Below, in pieces: positions 1 to 11,704 of a DNA stretch of 64,000 nt (its first letter is position 1; each line of letters starts with the position of its first letter). A program made the position numbers and the translations under genes. This DNA comes from Flaccisagitta enflata (Eukaryota > Chaetognatha > Sagittoidea > Aphragmophora). The notes under the pieces are model-generated. The model worked only from the letters and a program-made list of their open reading frames with translations. It was not told the origin of the DNA and did not search any database. The stretch lies in assembly GCA_965153355.1 (NCBI GenBank), contig OZ231127.1, positions 99,696,001 to 99,760,000 of the forward strand, read 5' to 3'.

Positions 1-394
1 TATTATAGTTTATAGGTCTTGCATATGATAGTTGGTTCTTGTTATTGATTTATATCTGTTGAGCCGCTCTTTGGTAAGGGTTGAGGTGGATTTTTGATAA
101 TTTTTCAAAGGATAGCTGCGAAGGGTGCGCGTTAAACACCAGTAAGAGTTCTTAAGGCTCTTGTTCTATTCTTATTTTTTGGTTGTCCAATTCATATGAA
201 AGAACCGATTTTCCTAAGTTGAGAGGTCTGGAGGAAATAAGTACCAGCCGGTAACAACCAATTTGAAAGATAAGCAAATGGTGCAAAGAGAAATCCATCA
301 GTAAATCTAATAAAATGATTAAGCAAATGGTATCATATATCTTATGATTAAGCATATGGTATCATATATCTTTTCATTGTTTCCATTTCTTTAG
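1..394. other. Intron sequence upstream of the first T1 exon in the window
   Basis: I see no exon or element here. It ends in a pyrimidine-rich stretch and an AG at 393-394 that serves as acceptor for the T1 CuB exon. Earlier T1 exons must lie to the left of the window. Confidence 0.5.
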
Positions 395-486
395 GGACAA
401 GAGGCTTTTCTTTTTGGATGGAGTGGATTCATGCTGGAGGACATCACGCTGTTGGTTGCGGATTCCCATTACCATGGGCTGCTAGT
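395..486 (+). CDS. T1 exon: CuB histidines 1 and 2
   Basis: 92 bp, needs one nucleotide from the previous exon and ends in phase 0. It encodes GFSFWMEWIHAGGHHAVGC and aligns with the T2 exon at 34349-34258, which has the same length and phases. Donor is GTGAGT at 487. The Asn normally following the first CuB His is Ala. Confidence 0.85.
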
Positions 487-3400
487 GTGAGTATTGTATA
501 CATAGTATAAAGGGGAACATCTCGCTGCGATTTACCATTACCATGGGCTGCTAGTGTGAGTATTGTATATATAGTAAAAAGGGAAAAATCTCGCTGCGGT
601 TTCCCATCACCATGGGCTGCTAGTGTGAGTATTGTATGTAAAGTATGAAGGGGGACATCTCGCTGTGGTTTCCCATTACCATGGGCTGCTAGTGTAAGTA
701 TTGTATGTTCAGTATGATTACAGTACACCACAGCACATAAAGATTCTTCCATTCCTCATAGATTATGAGTTTTCATTTTAACCATTCCCTTACACCTTCC
801 CCCTTCATCATTATATGACCGTTTACGACTACACTTTAACGGGTATAAGCATCAAATCAAGATAAGCATCTTTGATAAATCAATTGAGCAACTGATCCCT
901 GCTTGGTTACATTCAAAAGATGGGAAAATAGGACAAATTTGGAAATTATAGCATTGTTTGTTTTGAGGTAACACTCTTCCAAAATTGGATTTTCTCTCAG
1001 GTTCCTATATCCTCGGTGTTAATAATTGATAAAACAAACTTTAAAAAATTGAATTGTTACTATCTAGGAAATAGATATACGGACACCTAACCATGATTAC
1101 AGCAGCTAAACTTCAATATCTACTAAAACAATAAAAGCAGATCAACAAACTATGACAAGAAAATTTTTCATTCAAGACCAAGCAGAGCATAGTAGCTCAA
1201 TCATTTGGGCATTTACTTCTTTCAGTGAGTGAAAAGGCTAACTTTTCTCCAACTGTCCGTATATTTATTTCCTAGGTACTACAATAATTCTGAACTCATA
1301 AAAGTGCGTTTTTTTGTACGCTTTGTAAGTTAGAGGCATTGGCCACTCGTTTACGATAGTTTCTTTTCTTCTCTCATTTTAGGATCCTCTATTCTACTTT
1401 TATCACATCAATTTGGACCGACTCTATGAGGTAAATTTGAATGGATTACACTCAGTATGCGCCGGGCTAGCATTTCACTGATCAAAACATAGTTTTTTTA
1501 TTGTGCGCATGCGACTCTTCAACCCCCTATGTCAGTCAAATGATCGGTCAGTAACGCTGTTATCATCTTTCAATGAAAGACCCAGTCAGCTTAAAAAATA
1601 ATGTCGTTGTTTTTTGATATCAGAATATGTCATATATAAACATCTTTTTTTTTTCATGGTTGCAGATTTGGTTGCGCAAACATCGCCCTCAAAACCCTGC
1701 CTACACTTGTCAATCATATGGTAGGTCAAAAGATTTTCGACATGGAATAATTTTCATATTGAATCATTCTTGTTGCTGGTAAATGGTAGGTCATTTAAAT
1801 AGTTTTATTTTTACGAAATTACAGTAAATTAGATATACAGGGAACACCCCGCCAAAAGAAACAAAAGAAAACCACACAATTCTGCAATGCACAAAGATAT
1901 TTGAAATCTGAAAAAAATGTCAGAAAGCCTTGTGAAGACGATTTTACCCTGTTTTGATAGATGCAAACCTCCTATCGGTTTTGGCTCTCCATAAAATGTA
2001 TTTGAAAGCATTCATTTTGAAAAATGTATTTTATCAACTTTCTCTTATCTTAAGCAGCTGAACCTTTTATCTTTGATTCAATATCACTTCCAAACAAATT
2101 GAGCTAAATACATTAGATTGGGCTCATACTAAAGATTGTTAAAAGAATTTTATGAAAACATTAGAACAGAAACAGTGGGGACATGTCAAATCAAGAAACC
2201 TGGGTTTTATCACCATTTTCAATATGTTGCTCAAAGAAGATAGTTTGTCTACACCAGTCCAAATGCTTAATTTCAAATGATAAAATAAGCATATCTAAAA
2301 TCTACCTTGAATTTGCATCAATTCCTACAATTTTTGCTCAATCTGTTGAAAGGATACATTCATCTTAGTTTTGAAAACCTTTGAAAATCCATGAATTTTC
2401 TTTTAAAAAAGACAAAAAAGCTGCAGTTTTTCAAAAAGATGTGGGCAATAAGTAATTATTCCTCATAGATTCTAAACTGAACAGTAAAAAATCGTTTTCT
2501 AAGGGCGCTCTGGATATTTTTTTTCAAAATTGATCTACCATCTCTAGAAACAGAGTTGTGTCGTTTTCTTTTGTTTCACTTATCGCGGTATTCCCTGTAG
2601 ATTACTGCAATAAGCAAAGAACAAGCTTAATGATGTGCCAATTTCTTAGCATGTTTTAGCATGTTTTAGCATGTTTTAGCATTTTTTAGCATGTTTTGCA
2701 AAAAAAATTGATTTCATGGACAAATGCATGCAAGGATTAACAGGGTGTGCAAAATTATCCGGACTTGGCAGTTACTTTTCTTAAAAACCCTGTAGAAAAA
2801 ATGATTTTTTGAAAGCATGAGGGGTAGATATGAAAAAATATCCTTTTTAGCATTCAAAACCAAAATTCACATAGAGTAAAATAGTCAGAAATAAAACATT
2901 TCAGGTAAATTTGACTCAGATAAAACACTCCTTAAAAAGATTCATTACAAAAAAAACTGAAATTTTGTTGTTAGTTTTTCTTGCCCTTTAGGCCAAGTTT
3001 ATATGCTTTTATGAGCTCTATTGATGTTGATTTAACTTACCTCCCTCAGCATAGTGTGTGTCAAGCTATGAAAATCACTATGGAGTAGTTACAAATATAA
3101 GAATCTATGATTTTGTAACCTATTTTGCCTATAAAATAAAATCCTGTCAAAATCAAATTCTTTGCTTCAAATCATTTAACTCCCATAGTGACAAGGGCTT
3201 TAAAAAAGACCTACAATCAATTCTAGCTTCTAGCATATCTAGCTGGGGTACTCTGGCTCAAATTTCATAGTGCTAGGTCATTTCTAAGTATGGTTTTCTT
3301 TCTATGGAGCAAGTCCAGATAATTTTGCACACCCTGTTACAAAAAATAGTTTTGAGGTTTTCTTCTTTTGGTGCTGCTCCCAAACATCTTCTGAATTTAT

Positions 3401-6076
3401 TAGTTGCGTGCTACGCAACTCTACATCCCGCTTTGTCTATCCATAGGTCGGTCAGTCAGTCGATTGGTTGGTCAGTTGGTTGGTCTGTTAGTTGTCTGGT
3501 CATGTTTTACTTTTTTTTTGTTTTATTCCTATTAATTCATTTTAAGTCAATTAGATCATTTAAAGTCAAATAAGATCATTTTGAGTCATTTTAAGTCATT
3601 TTGAGTCAATTTATGTCATTTCATTTCATTTCATTCATTTTTGTCATTTTAGCGATTGTAGGTCAATCTAAGTAAATCTACAGTACCGGAATTAAAGAAC
3701 TGGTGATAAGGAGGGAAGCCATATCTCTCCAATTACAAGGATATGGGGTCTGAAATTTTTCTGTGGTGTGCACCTATAGTACCCCCACCCCCCATAAGGG
3801 TTTGGAGCTGTTCCGGGCAATTTTTGTTTTTGGTTGTCAAATTTTTTTTTCTTGATATGGCTATTGTAGGCCAAAAAATTTATTTCAAAATTTGTCTTTT
3901 ATGTTACATATAGGTAATGCCCAGGGTTACAAATTTCATTTTTTGAAAAATATTTTCGGCCAATTTTTAAGGGAACGACACTAAAAAAACAAAAAATTCA
4001 AAAAAAAATGAAAAACAGCTATATTTTCCTAAATAATTGGCTTAACATGATAATTTTTGGCATGTTAGTAGTCCTGAGAACTTACAATGTGTATGCAAAA
4101 TTTCAACAGTCATAGTTGAATTTTGTAGGAGTTATGGGATTTTGAAATTGTGATGATTTTTGGTAAAAATCATTTTTTCTAATAAAATCTTTATTTGTAA
4201 ACCATCATTCTTGAAATTTCATATACAAACAAAGTAACTGATAAATTTTTGCTTCCCAACAAAATTTGGCCACTGCGACCCCTTAAAATTTTTTTTTTCT
4301 CAAAAATTGCCAAAATTGGCTATTTTTCCAGGTTTGATTTAAACGGTCCCTGTGATTCGATTCACTTCATTTTTGGAGGGATTACTATTCTACATGTGCA
4401 CAAACTATGTTCCAAATTTCAAGTTAATCGAAGAATTTGTTCCGGAGTTATTAAAGATCAAAGTTGAAAGGGCAGGCCAAAATAACTGTATTCATGGAAT
4501 TTTGGCAAAAGAAAAAAAAACTTCAGCTTGTTGTGCTTCCAGTTGCTTTAAAAAAGGATAAGAAGTTCTCAAACTCATTTAAATATGCATAACCTGACAT
4601 GAGATCACCCATTTAGGGTATGATACAGGAGATTTTGCAAGTATTGACCCTCCAGAATCACTGCAAAATGATGATTTTTGCTGATTTTAGGTAATAACAG
4701 TGTTTCATAAGTATCTTATAGTCAAATAGGGGACTGGCTGTGAAATCATAGTTGGAGTATAGTGAGATGATGTTCCTGAGCACCTTAGATGGCATCCCGG
4801 ATGATCCTACGAGTGACTAAGCCTCCATATGGGGGGCAAAAATGGGCCAAAATGACAAAAAATGACACAAATGCCCTAATTTCAGGTTATTTTCAGGTGC
4901 GCCATAGCACTTCTATAAGAGCCTCTGTCCGTTGGTTGATTGGTTGGTCAGTCCGTTGGTTGATTTGTCCGTTGGTTGATTGGTTGGTCAGTCCATTGGT
5001 TGATTTATCCGTTGGTTGGTCGGTCACGCTGGAGTGAACAATCTCCGAAAATGTTTTAAATCACTTGAAAACTCATTGAGTTCATTATTCATGTTATTAG
5101 TCATTTCAATCATCATAATTATCTACAATTAGGTTTGATAGAGCTTGGGATAGGTTTGATAGAGCTCGGGATAGGTCTGATAGAGCTCAGGATAGGTCTA
5201 GAGATTCATGCTTCTCGTCATTTCATTCTATTCAATATTCATCTAAGGTTAGGTTGATAGAGCTTGGGAAAGGTCTGATAGAGCTCGGGATAGGTCTGAT
5301 AGAGGTCTGATAGAGCTTGGGATCGTTTTAAAAATTCATATTTCTTGTCCTTTCATTCATAATCATGTTCATCTACATTTAGATTGAGAGAGCTTGGGAA
5401 AGGTCTGATAGAGCTTGGGATAGGTCTTAAGAATTGATAATGCCAGGCTCAACATCTTGACCTGTGTTCATAGTAAAGCAAATAAATCTTGTTCATCCAG
5501 TTTTAGATGTAAATAGTACAGTCGGTGGATGTCAGTGATACCTGTTGTTGTGATTTGTATGTTGGTGATTGAAAGTGATGTTTAGCAGGGCAGTAGCCCT
5601 AAAGGGGACAATGTCCTTCGGAAATAAGGGGGACTTTTGCCCAATTGAGTTTGTGAGGCTGGGATTTGAACCTTAAGGTTGGGATTTGAGCCTCAAGGCT
5701 AGATTTGAGCCTCAAGGCTGGGATCTGGCCTTGTAGCTGTGATTTGAGCCTTTTGGCTGTGATTTGAGCCTCATGGCTGTGATTTGAGCCTCGTGGCTGG
5801 ATATCTTAAATTTTAGGTGTGTCATAGCACCTCTTATAAGAGGTTGGTTGGTCCATCAGTCGGTTGGTCACGCTCGAGTGAAAAATCATATGAGAACTCA
5901 TCACCAGCCCTGATTTTAGAGCGGGCCCGCGGGCCGGAGGCCCACATTTTTGCTGTTGGGCTGGCAAGCTTTTCTCACTGCTGGCCCAATGAGTCTGCTT
6001 GTATTTGGCTCATCATTTTTCATTAATGCTGATGTTGTATATAGGTTTTTTTGTATCACTCATATTTCCTTCATTT

Positions 6077-6143
<67 letters not shown>

Positions 6144-6575
6144 GTTTTTTTCTTTTTTTCATTTCTTTTTGTTTGTTTGTTTCTTCCTTCTTTTTCTCTT
6201 TTCTTTCCTTTTCCCTTCCTTTCTTTCTTTCTTTGCTAGAAACATTGATTTTTTTTAGGCTAGGGGCAAACACCCATTGAATACAAGGGGACTTCCATTC
6301 CATTCTTATTTGTCACTCCATTTGTATGTTCTTTCCCCCCCTCCCCATCAGGCCTCTCACTCTTCAAATCAGACCCTAGGGCTGGGTATCGTGGAATACA
6401 TTTTACCTGTGAGCAACTGTTTTTTTCTTCCCTCCTTTCTGTTTTTCTTTCTTTCCTTCTCTCTTTCTTTCTTCCTTCCTTTCTTTATTTCTTTCCCATT
6501 TCTTTTCTTTCTTCCTTTCCTTCTTTCCTTTCTTTTTTTCTTTTTTTTCTGTTTTTCATTCGTTCATTCATTCAT

Positions 6576-6631
<56 letters not shown>

Positions 6632-6679
6632 TCCTTCCTCTTTTCTCTCTTTCCTTCTGTTTTATCTTTCTTCCTCCAC

Positions 6680-6771
<92 letters not shown>

Positions 6772-9700
6772 GCTCTCACTCTCGCTCTCGCTTTCTCTCT
6801 CTCTTTGGACAGAAGTTTTGTCAGGCCCACTATTTTTCTGTCGGGCCCGCTAAATTTGAAGGCACGCTAAAAAAATCAGTAAGATCAGGGCTGCTCATTA
6901 TGTCCATCATTCATGTTACAATTCGTTTCATTCATTATCATATTCATCTACTGTTAGGTCAACAGAGCTTGGGATAGGTCTGATACAGCTCAGAATGAAA
7001 GGACAAGAAGCATGAATCTCTGGACCTATCCTGAGCTTTATCAGACCTCTATCAGACCTCTATCCAAAGCTCTATCAGACTTTTCCAAAGCTCTATCAAC
7101 CTAACCGTAGATGAATATTAAAATGAATGAAATGACAAGAAGCATCAATCTCTAGACCTATCCCAAGCTCTATCAGACCTATCCCAAGCTCTATCAAACA
7201 TATCTCGAGCTCTATCAAACCTATTGTAGATAATTAGGATAATTGAAATTACGAGTAAGATGAATAATAAACTCAATGAGTTTTCAAGTGATTTTAAACA
7301 TTTTCGGCTATATTCCCACCGACCGACCAATCAATCAACCAACGGACTGACCAATCAATCAACCAACGGACAGAGGCTCTTATAGAAGTGCTATGGCGCA
7401 CCTGAACATCACCTGAAATTAGGGCATTTGTGTCATTTTTTATCATTTTGGCCCATTTTTTGCCCCCTATTTGAAGGCTAAGTCACTCATGGGGTCATCT
7501 GGGATGCCATCTAAGGTGCTCAGGAATTTCATCTCACTATACTCCAACTATGATTTCACAGCCAGTCCCCTATTTGACTATAAGATACTTATGAAACACT
7601 GTTATTACCTAAAATCAGCAAAAATCATCATTTTGCAGTGATTCTGGAGGGTCAATACTTGCAAAATCTCCTGTATCATACCCTAAATGGGTGATCTCAT
7701 GTCAGGTTATGCATATTTGAATGAGTTTGAGAACGTCTTATCCTTTTTTAAAGCAACTGGAAGCATAACAAGCTGAAGATTTTTTTTCTGCCAAAATTCC
7801 ATGAATACAGTAATTTTGGCTTGCCCTTTCAACTTTGATCTTTAATAACTCCGGAACGAATTGTCTGATTAACTTGAAATTTGGAACATAGTTTGTGCAC
7901 ATGTAGGTTAGTAATCCCTCCAAAAATGAAGCGAATCGGATCCCAGGAACCGTTGTAATCAAACCTAGAAAAATAGCCAATTTTGGCGATTTTTGAGAAA
8001 AAAAATTTTTTTTAAGGGGTCGCAGTGGCCAAATTTTTTTTGGAAGCAAAAATTTATCAGTTACTTTGTTCGTATATGAAATTTCAAGAAAAATGGTTTA
8101 CAAAAAAAGATTTCATAAGAAAAAATGGTTTTTACCAAAAATCATTGAAATTTCAAAATCCCATAACTCCTACAAAATTCAACTATGACTGTTGAAATTT
8201 TGCATACACATTGTAGGTTCTCAGGACTACTTACATGCCAAAAATTATTATGTTAAGCCAATTATTTAGGAAAATATAGCTGTTTTTCATTTTTTGGAAA
8301 TTTTTGTTTTTTTAGTGTCGTTCCCTTAAAAATATGCCGAAAATATTTTTCAAAAAATGAAATTTGTAGCCCTGGGCATTACCTATATGTAACATAAAAG
8401 ACAAATTTTGAAATTAATTTTTTGGCCTACAATAACCATTTTAAGAAAAAAAAATGTTTTGACAACCAAAAACAAAAATTGCCCGGAACAGCTCCAAACC
8501 CTTATGGGGGGTGGGGGTACTATAGGTGCACACCACAGAAAAATTTCAGATCCCATATCCTTGTAATTGGAGAGATATGGCTTCCCTCCTTATCACCAGT
8601 CTTTTGATTCCGGTACTGTAGGTCAGTTTGACTCCATGTAAGTCATTCTATATGAATTTAAGTCCTTCAAAATCATTTTAATTCAACATAAGTCAACTAA
8701 GTCATTCTAGTCACTGAAGTAATTTTAGTCATTTTTGGTCAATTCAAGTCATTTTAGGTCATTTTACGTCATTTGAAAACATCCTAAGTAATCTCATGTC
8801 AATCAAATTCAATGAACGTCATTAAAGTTATGTGATTATACAATTAAGGGCTTCTAGAATTCCCTACCAAACTTTCTGATAAAATTTGCTGTGGTTTGGC
8901 AGGTGCTAACTACCCTCAATAAGCACCAATAAATGGGTTACCGACAATGGCAATAGCCATCATCAGGTCTTTACAATAAAGACGAAAAATTTGCACCTCC
9001 GATTTGTACTGTTTTAAGAAACTGAGTCCCTTCAAAATCTAAATGAACTGCAGTTTTGGTTAAAGCAGGCTAAAAGTAAAGTGCTCCAAAAGCTGGTCGG
9101 AGTCAAATGTTTACCAGTGTTTAAGCAGGCAAAACATTACTAAAAGCAAAGTTAGTAATGTAAATTTTCCAAAAAAAAGGTTTTGGCTCCAACTATCCCT
9201 TCACAATGATTGTCTTCAAACACGTGCAAAATTTTGTGGCTCTCCACAGTCAGGAACCTGTAAAAAAACGAATCTCTAATTTACTCATCTCATCAGCTTA
9301 ATTAGGCTGATTAGAAGTGGGCAGCGAGCATTTAAAATGATTCAGTTTTTGAAACCTATGTTTTTGGCCGGTATTTTGGAAACTGGTTGCTAAGAAAACG
9401 CACAAATTCGAATTTCAGTGGTGCCCACTTGCTTCTTCAGAGTGGTGCCATAACAGGGTGTGCAAAATTATCCGGAATAGGCACTTACTTTTCCTAAAAA
9501 CTATGTGGTATATATGAAAAAATATCTTTTTTAGTGTACAAAACTAAAATTCATATAGAATAAAGAGTCAGAAATAGAACTTTTTGGGTAAATTTGACTC
9601 TTATAAAACATTTATCAAAAAGATTTACTAAGAGAAAACTGCAATTCTGTTGTTAGTTTTTCTTGCCCTCAAGGTCTAGTTTATTTGCTTTGGTAAGCGC

Positions 9701-10558
9701 GATTCATGTTGATATAACTTACCCCTTTCAGCATAGTGTGTGCCAAGCTAAGAAAGTCACTATGGCGTAGGCACATATACTAGAATCTATGATTTTTTTT
9801 AACCTATTTTGCCAAGGAAATAAGATCATGTCAAAATCAAAACCTTTGCCCCCAATTATTTGACTCCCATAGCGACTAGGGATACTGACAAGTCCTACAA
9901 TCAATTCTAGCTTCTAGTATAACTAACTGGGGTACTCTAGTTCAAATTTTATGATGCTGGGTCAATTTTAAGTACAGTTTTCTTTCCATGAAGTAATTCC
10001 GGATAATTTTGCTCACCCTGTTAGCAGTCTCCGTTATGCTGTCCTATATCTATAGTCATCTCTCATGACTTAATTGCGAATGTGCTAGCATCTTAAATTG
10101 CATGGCTTGTACATAACATTCATCATCATGTAACTATTTAATGACCATTACCATATCACTCTCCTTCAACCCTTAAGTGAGTCTCGCATGCAACTTGTCA
10201 GCGTTGGCCTTGTTTTTATCTAATCATGAATCTTTTTTTTCAACAGATGATCCAAAGAAATCAAGAAAAACGGTAGTTTCGGATTTTACCTCCTGTCCAA
10301 TAGGTAATTGTAGATTCTTCATATCCTCATAGTAGATTGTTTTTAATAGTTCTTGGTAATGTTGATTCAATTGTCTCAGTGTCTTTTGCAACTAGCAGAC
10401 ATTCACTGGTCGAAATACATCTCATGATTTCTTTTTTCCTTCTTATGTCATTAGGTCAAGATCTTGATGAATATGCAAATGCTCTCTTGCCAACATATCG
10501 ACTTAATGAGTTCTTCAATCCTTCTGTTTTCTATGGATATACATTTGAGGAACACTGA
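395..10558 (+). CDS. T1: tyrosinase-family gene, 3' part only (CuB to stop)
   Basis: Five exons (395-486, 1383-1430, 1666-1720, 10247-10303, 10455-10558) join in frame through phases 1/0/0/1/1 into about 117 residues ending at a TGA. In order they encode the first CuB motif (WMEWIHAGGHHAVGC), the second CuB motif (DPLFYFYHINLDRLYE), the helix after it (IWLRKHRPQ), a linker with FTSCP, and a C-terminus ending FYGYTFEEH. The family oxidises phenols or catechols at a dicopper centre. All three CuB histidines are present, but the HN motif reads HA and the usual HH reads YH. The protein stops just after the GYxY/F motif that precedes the membrane segment in vertebrate TYR, so it is probably secreted. 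CuA and everything 5' are outside the window. The fourth intron is about 8.5 kb and holds a MITE, a 4.9-kb foldback and a second MITE. Closest in structure to T2. Splice sites are read by eye. Confidence 0.85.
440..735 (+). repeat. 69-bp tandem repeat containing the T1 exon end and its splice donor
   Basis: The string ACCATGGGCTGCTAGTGT recurs at 471, 540, 609 and 678, a period of exactly 69 bp. Each unit carries the last codons of the CuB exon plus AGT|GTGAGT (GTAAGT in the last), so the donor is present four times. The first copy belongs to the exon; the others lie in the intron. Units differ by several substitutions. Confidence 0.9.
1383..1430 (+). CDS. T1 exon: CuB histidine 3
   Basis: 48 bp, phase 0 at both ends, encoding DPLFYFYHINLDRLYE. 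Acceptor TTTTAG, donor GTAAAT. It matches the 48-bp T2 exon at 33520-33473 and human TYR DPIFLLHHAFVD in position. The first of the two histidines of HH is Tyr; the copper ligand (second His) remains. Confidence 0.88.
1666..1720 (+). CDS. T1 exon: post-CuB helix
   Basis: 55 bp, phase 0 in, phase 1 out, encoding IWLRKHRPQNPAYTCQSY. Acceptor TTGCAG, donor GTAGGT. It aligns with T2 IWLRKN and with WLRRHRP of vertebrate tyrosinase. Confidence 0.87.
1721..2739. other. T1 intron, mostly featureless
   Basis: No coding segment was recognised. The only structure seen is a short decamer repeat (TTTTAGCATG, about five units) near 2645-2698. Confidence 0.5.
2740..3337. mobile_element. MITE, CAGGGTGTGCAAAA terminal repeats (subfamily 1)
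   Basis: 598 bp bounded by ACAGGGTGTGCAAAATTATC and its inverted copy (one mismatch), flanked by TA on both sides. The terminal match extends about 28 bp. TA target duplication and small size without a transposase suggest a non-autonomous mariner-superfamily element. A related copy is at 9453-10021. Confidence 0.85.
3402..3670 (+). mobile_element. Palindrome-capped element (B/E type) 5' end with TCATT-rich tail
   Basis: Begins AGTTGCGTGCTACGCAACT, then CTCTACATCCCGCTTTGTC and a GGTC/GGTT run, then an AAGTCATTTT array that runs up to the foldback at 3681. Similar AAGTCATTTT sequence resumes after the foldback (8640-8820), so the foldback probably inserted into this array. No 3' end was found. 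Confidence 0.65.
5640..5812. repeat. About 20-bp GGGATTTGAGCCTCAAGGCT tandem repeat
   Basis: About eight diverged units in the foldback centre, preceded at 5585-5640 by a degraded F-type end (GCAGGGCAGTAGCCC, AAAGGGGACAATGTCC). It matches the internal repeats of F elements elsewhere in the window. Confidence 0.6.
6060..6800. repeat. Compound pyrimidine microsatellites (TTTC)n and (CT)n
   Basis: TTTC repeats at about 6074-6144 and 6577-6632, imperfect CTTT-rich sequence between, and (CT)n at about 6682-6764. Open frames here are artefacts of the repeat. Confidence 0.95.
8819..9452. other. T1 intron, no recognised feature
   Basis: Sequence between the TCATT-type array right of the foldback and the next MITE. 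No exon, element end or tandem array was recognised. Confidence 0.4.
9453..10021. mobile_element. MITE, CAGGGTGTGCAAAA terminal repeats (subfamily 1)
   Basis: 569 bp, starting ACAGGGTGTGCAAAATTATC and ending with the inverted form (GAGCAAAA variant), flanked by TA. The interior matches the copy at 2740-3337 throughout but with many substitutions, so both are old. Confidence 0.85.
10247..10303 (+). CDS. T1 exon: linker with FTSCP
   Basis: 57 bp, phase 1 at both ends, encoding DPKKSRKTVVSDFTSCPI. Acceptor TTTCAACAG, donor GTAATT. It corresponds to the T3 exon 51983-51927, which has identical length and phases. Confidence 0.85.
10455..10558 (+). CDS. T1 terminal exon
   Basis: 104 bp including TGA, phase 1 in. 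It encodes QDLDEYANALLPTYRLNEFF followed by a tail ending GYTFEEH, corresponding to the SYMVPFIPLYRNGDFF...GYDY region of vertebrate tyrosinase. The terminal exons of T2 and T3 are also exactly 104 bp. An E-type element lies about 70 bp after the stop, in the presumed 3' UTR. Confidence 0.88.
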
Positions 10559-10626
10559 AACTTACCTTTCACTTTTATCATTTACCTTTCATTTATATCA
10601 TTTACCTTTCATTTACAGCATTTTTT

Positions 10627-10814
10627 AGTCGCGTGCACGCACCTCTACAAATCGCTTTGTCCGTTTGTTTGTTGGTTGGTTGGTCGGTCACACTTTACTT
10701 TTTTTTTATGATTTTATTTCTTTGACTCACTGCACCTGGCCAAATGGTCTGGTGACCTCAACTATGGCCCCTGCCCACACGCACGCGACTTCGGAAGCCA
10801 TGTATCCGGCCTTG
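10627..10814 (+). mobile_element. Palindrome-capped element, E type
   Basis: Starts AGTCGCGTGCACGC, then CTCTACAAATCGCTTTGTCC, a GTTTGTTGGTTGG run, and ends in the E-type tail CCATGTATCCGGCCTTG. The tail also has CCCCTGCCCACACGCACGCG as in other E copies. T-runs flank both sides. Confidence 0.8.
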
Positions 10815-11686
10815 TTTTTTTCTTTTCTATTTTCTTGCATAGAAATTCTATTAAGTTATTTCAGTTCCTGATTGATATGTAACAAGTATAGAACTACCTT
10901 TGCATGCCTTACAATTAGTTGTCAAAAATTGGATATTATCGAAGGTTCCATTGTGGTGCATCTTTTAAACATACAACAGTCCTATCTTTGTGCTGGGAGC
11001 AACATGACATGACCTAAATGCTTACTTTACTTTTTGTTGTGAAAACAATGGAAGATTGAGAAAGAATAAGAAAGTCATGGCTACATTGATGAACTTTATC
11101 TAACATGTTGGTAGTTTTTGGATTCTGCCTTCTGATCTACTTTCTTGAAACTACTGAGCTTGATAAAAGCAGTAAGAGAAGATGATTTGTTTTTAGACAG
11201 AACAATCATGCATCATTATAAAGGCACAATTCAAGATTCGCCAAGCCAACTATGACTGTGAGAAAAGGGTTCACACCTTGTAACACCCATTATACACTTT
11301 TATACAGGGATGTTTCTAGCTCTGGAACGTAATTACTTTTTCTATGGCGCATGAGCTAAAAAAACGTAGTACACGACCAATTCTTAGATTCATATCTATT
11401 ATTCAGTCAATATGTGATGTCACCAATTGTGGACATAACTCTTAAAGTTGGCCCGGCGATTCCGGAATCGTGCCTAAAGCAATAGTAGCGAAAGCGTAAA
11501 GTGGTCAGCGGTACCCGATGCCCCCTAGGTTAGTGAATTTGGGGATAAGATGGTGAGAGGGTTAGCAGCCCTGAAGAGACCAATGACCCACAGGGTGATT
11601 TTATCAAGTTTACAATAAAATGATACAATACTAGGAAGAATCAAAGTTAGTTTATGTTTAGAAATTATTTGTCATTTTAGAGAAAA
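10815..11686. other. T1-T2 intergenic stretch without recognised feature
   Basis: No convincing coding segment, palindrome cap or tandem repeat was seen. Confidence 0.4.
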
Positions 11687-11704
11687 ACAAGGCCAACACC
11701 TATA

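Larger units (their letters stand above)
3681..8618. mobile_element. 4.9-kb foldback transposon with about 1.7-kb terminal inverted repeats
   Basis: The left arm (about 3681-5440) and the right arm (about 6960-8618) are inverted copies with scattered differences. Outer ends read CAGTACCGGAAT and its complement, each flanked by TA, as expected for a TA-target DNA transposon. Each arm carries a D-type palindrome-capped segment (4894-5040 and 7310-7402) and a GATAGGTCTGATAGAGCTCG tandem repeat. The 1.5-kb centre holds another D-type end (5815-5890), a repeat array and long CT-rich microsatellites. No transposase ORF is evident. It lies in the 8.5-kb T1 intron. Confidence 0.85.

Noticed and set aside
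444-752. Minus-strand frame with repeated LTLAAHGNGKPQRD
   Set aside because: Antisense reading of the 69-bp repeat derived from the T1 CuB exon; the sense strand has clear homology, splice sites and phase.
3692-8607. Matching 60-codon frames near both ends as a duplicated gene
   Set aside because: They are the same non-coding sequence in the two arms of the foldback and contain no recognisable domain.
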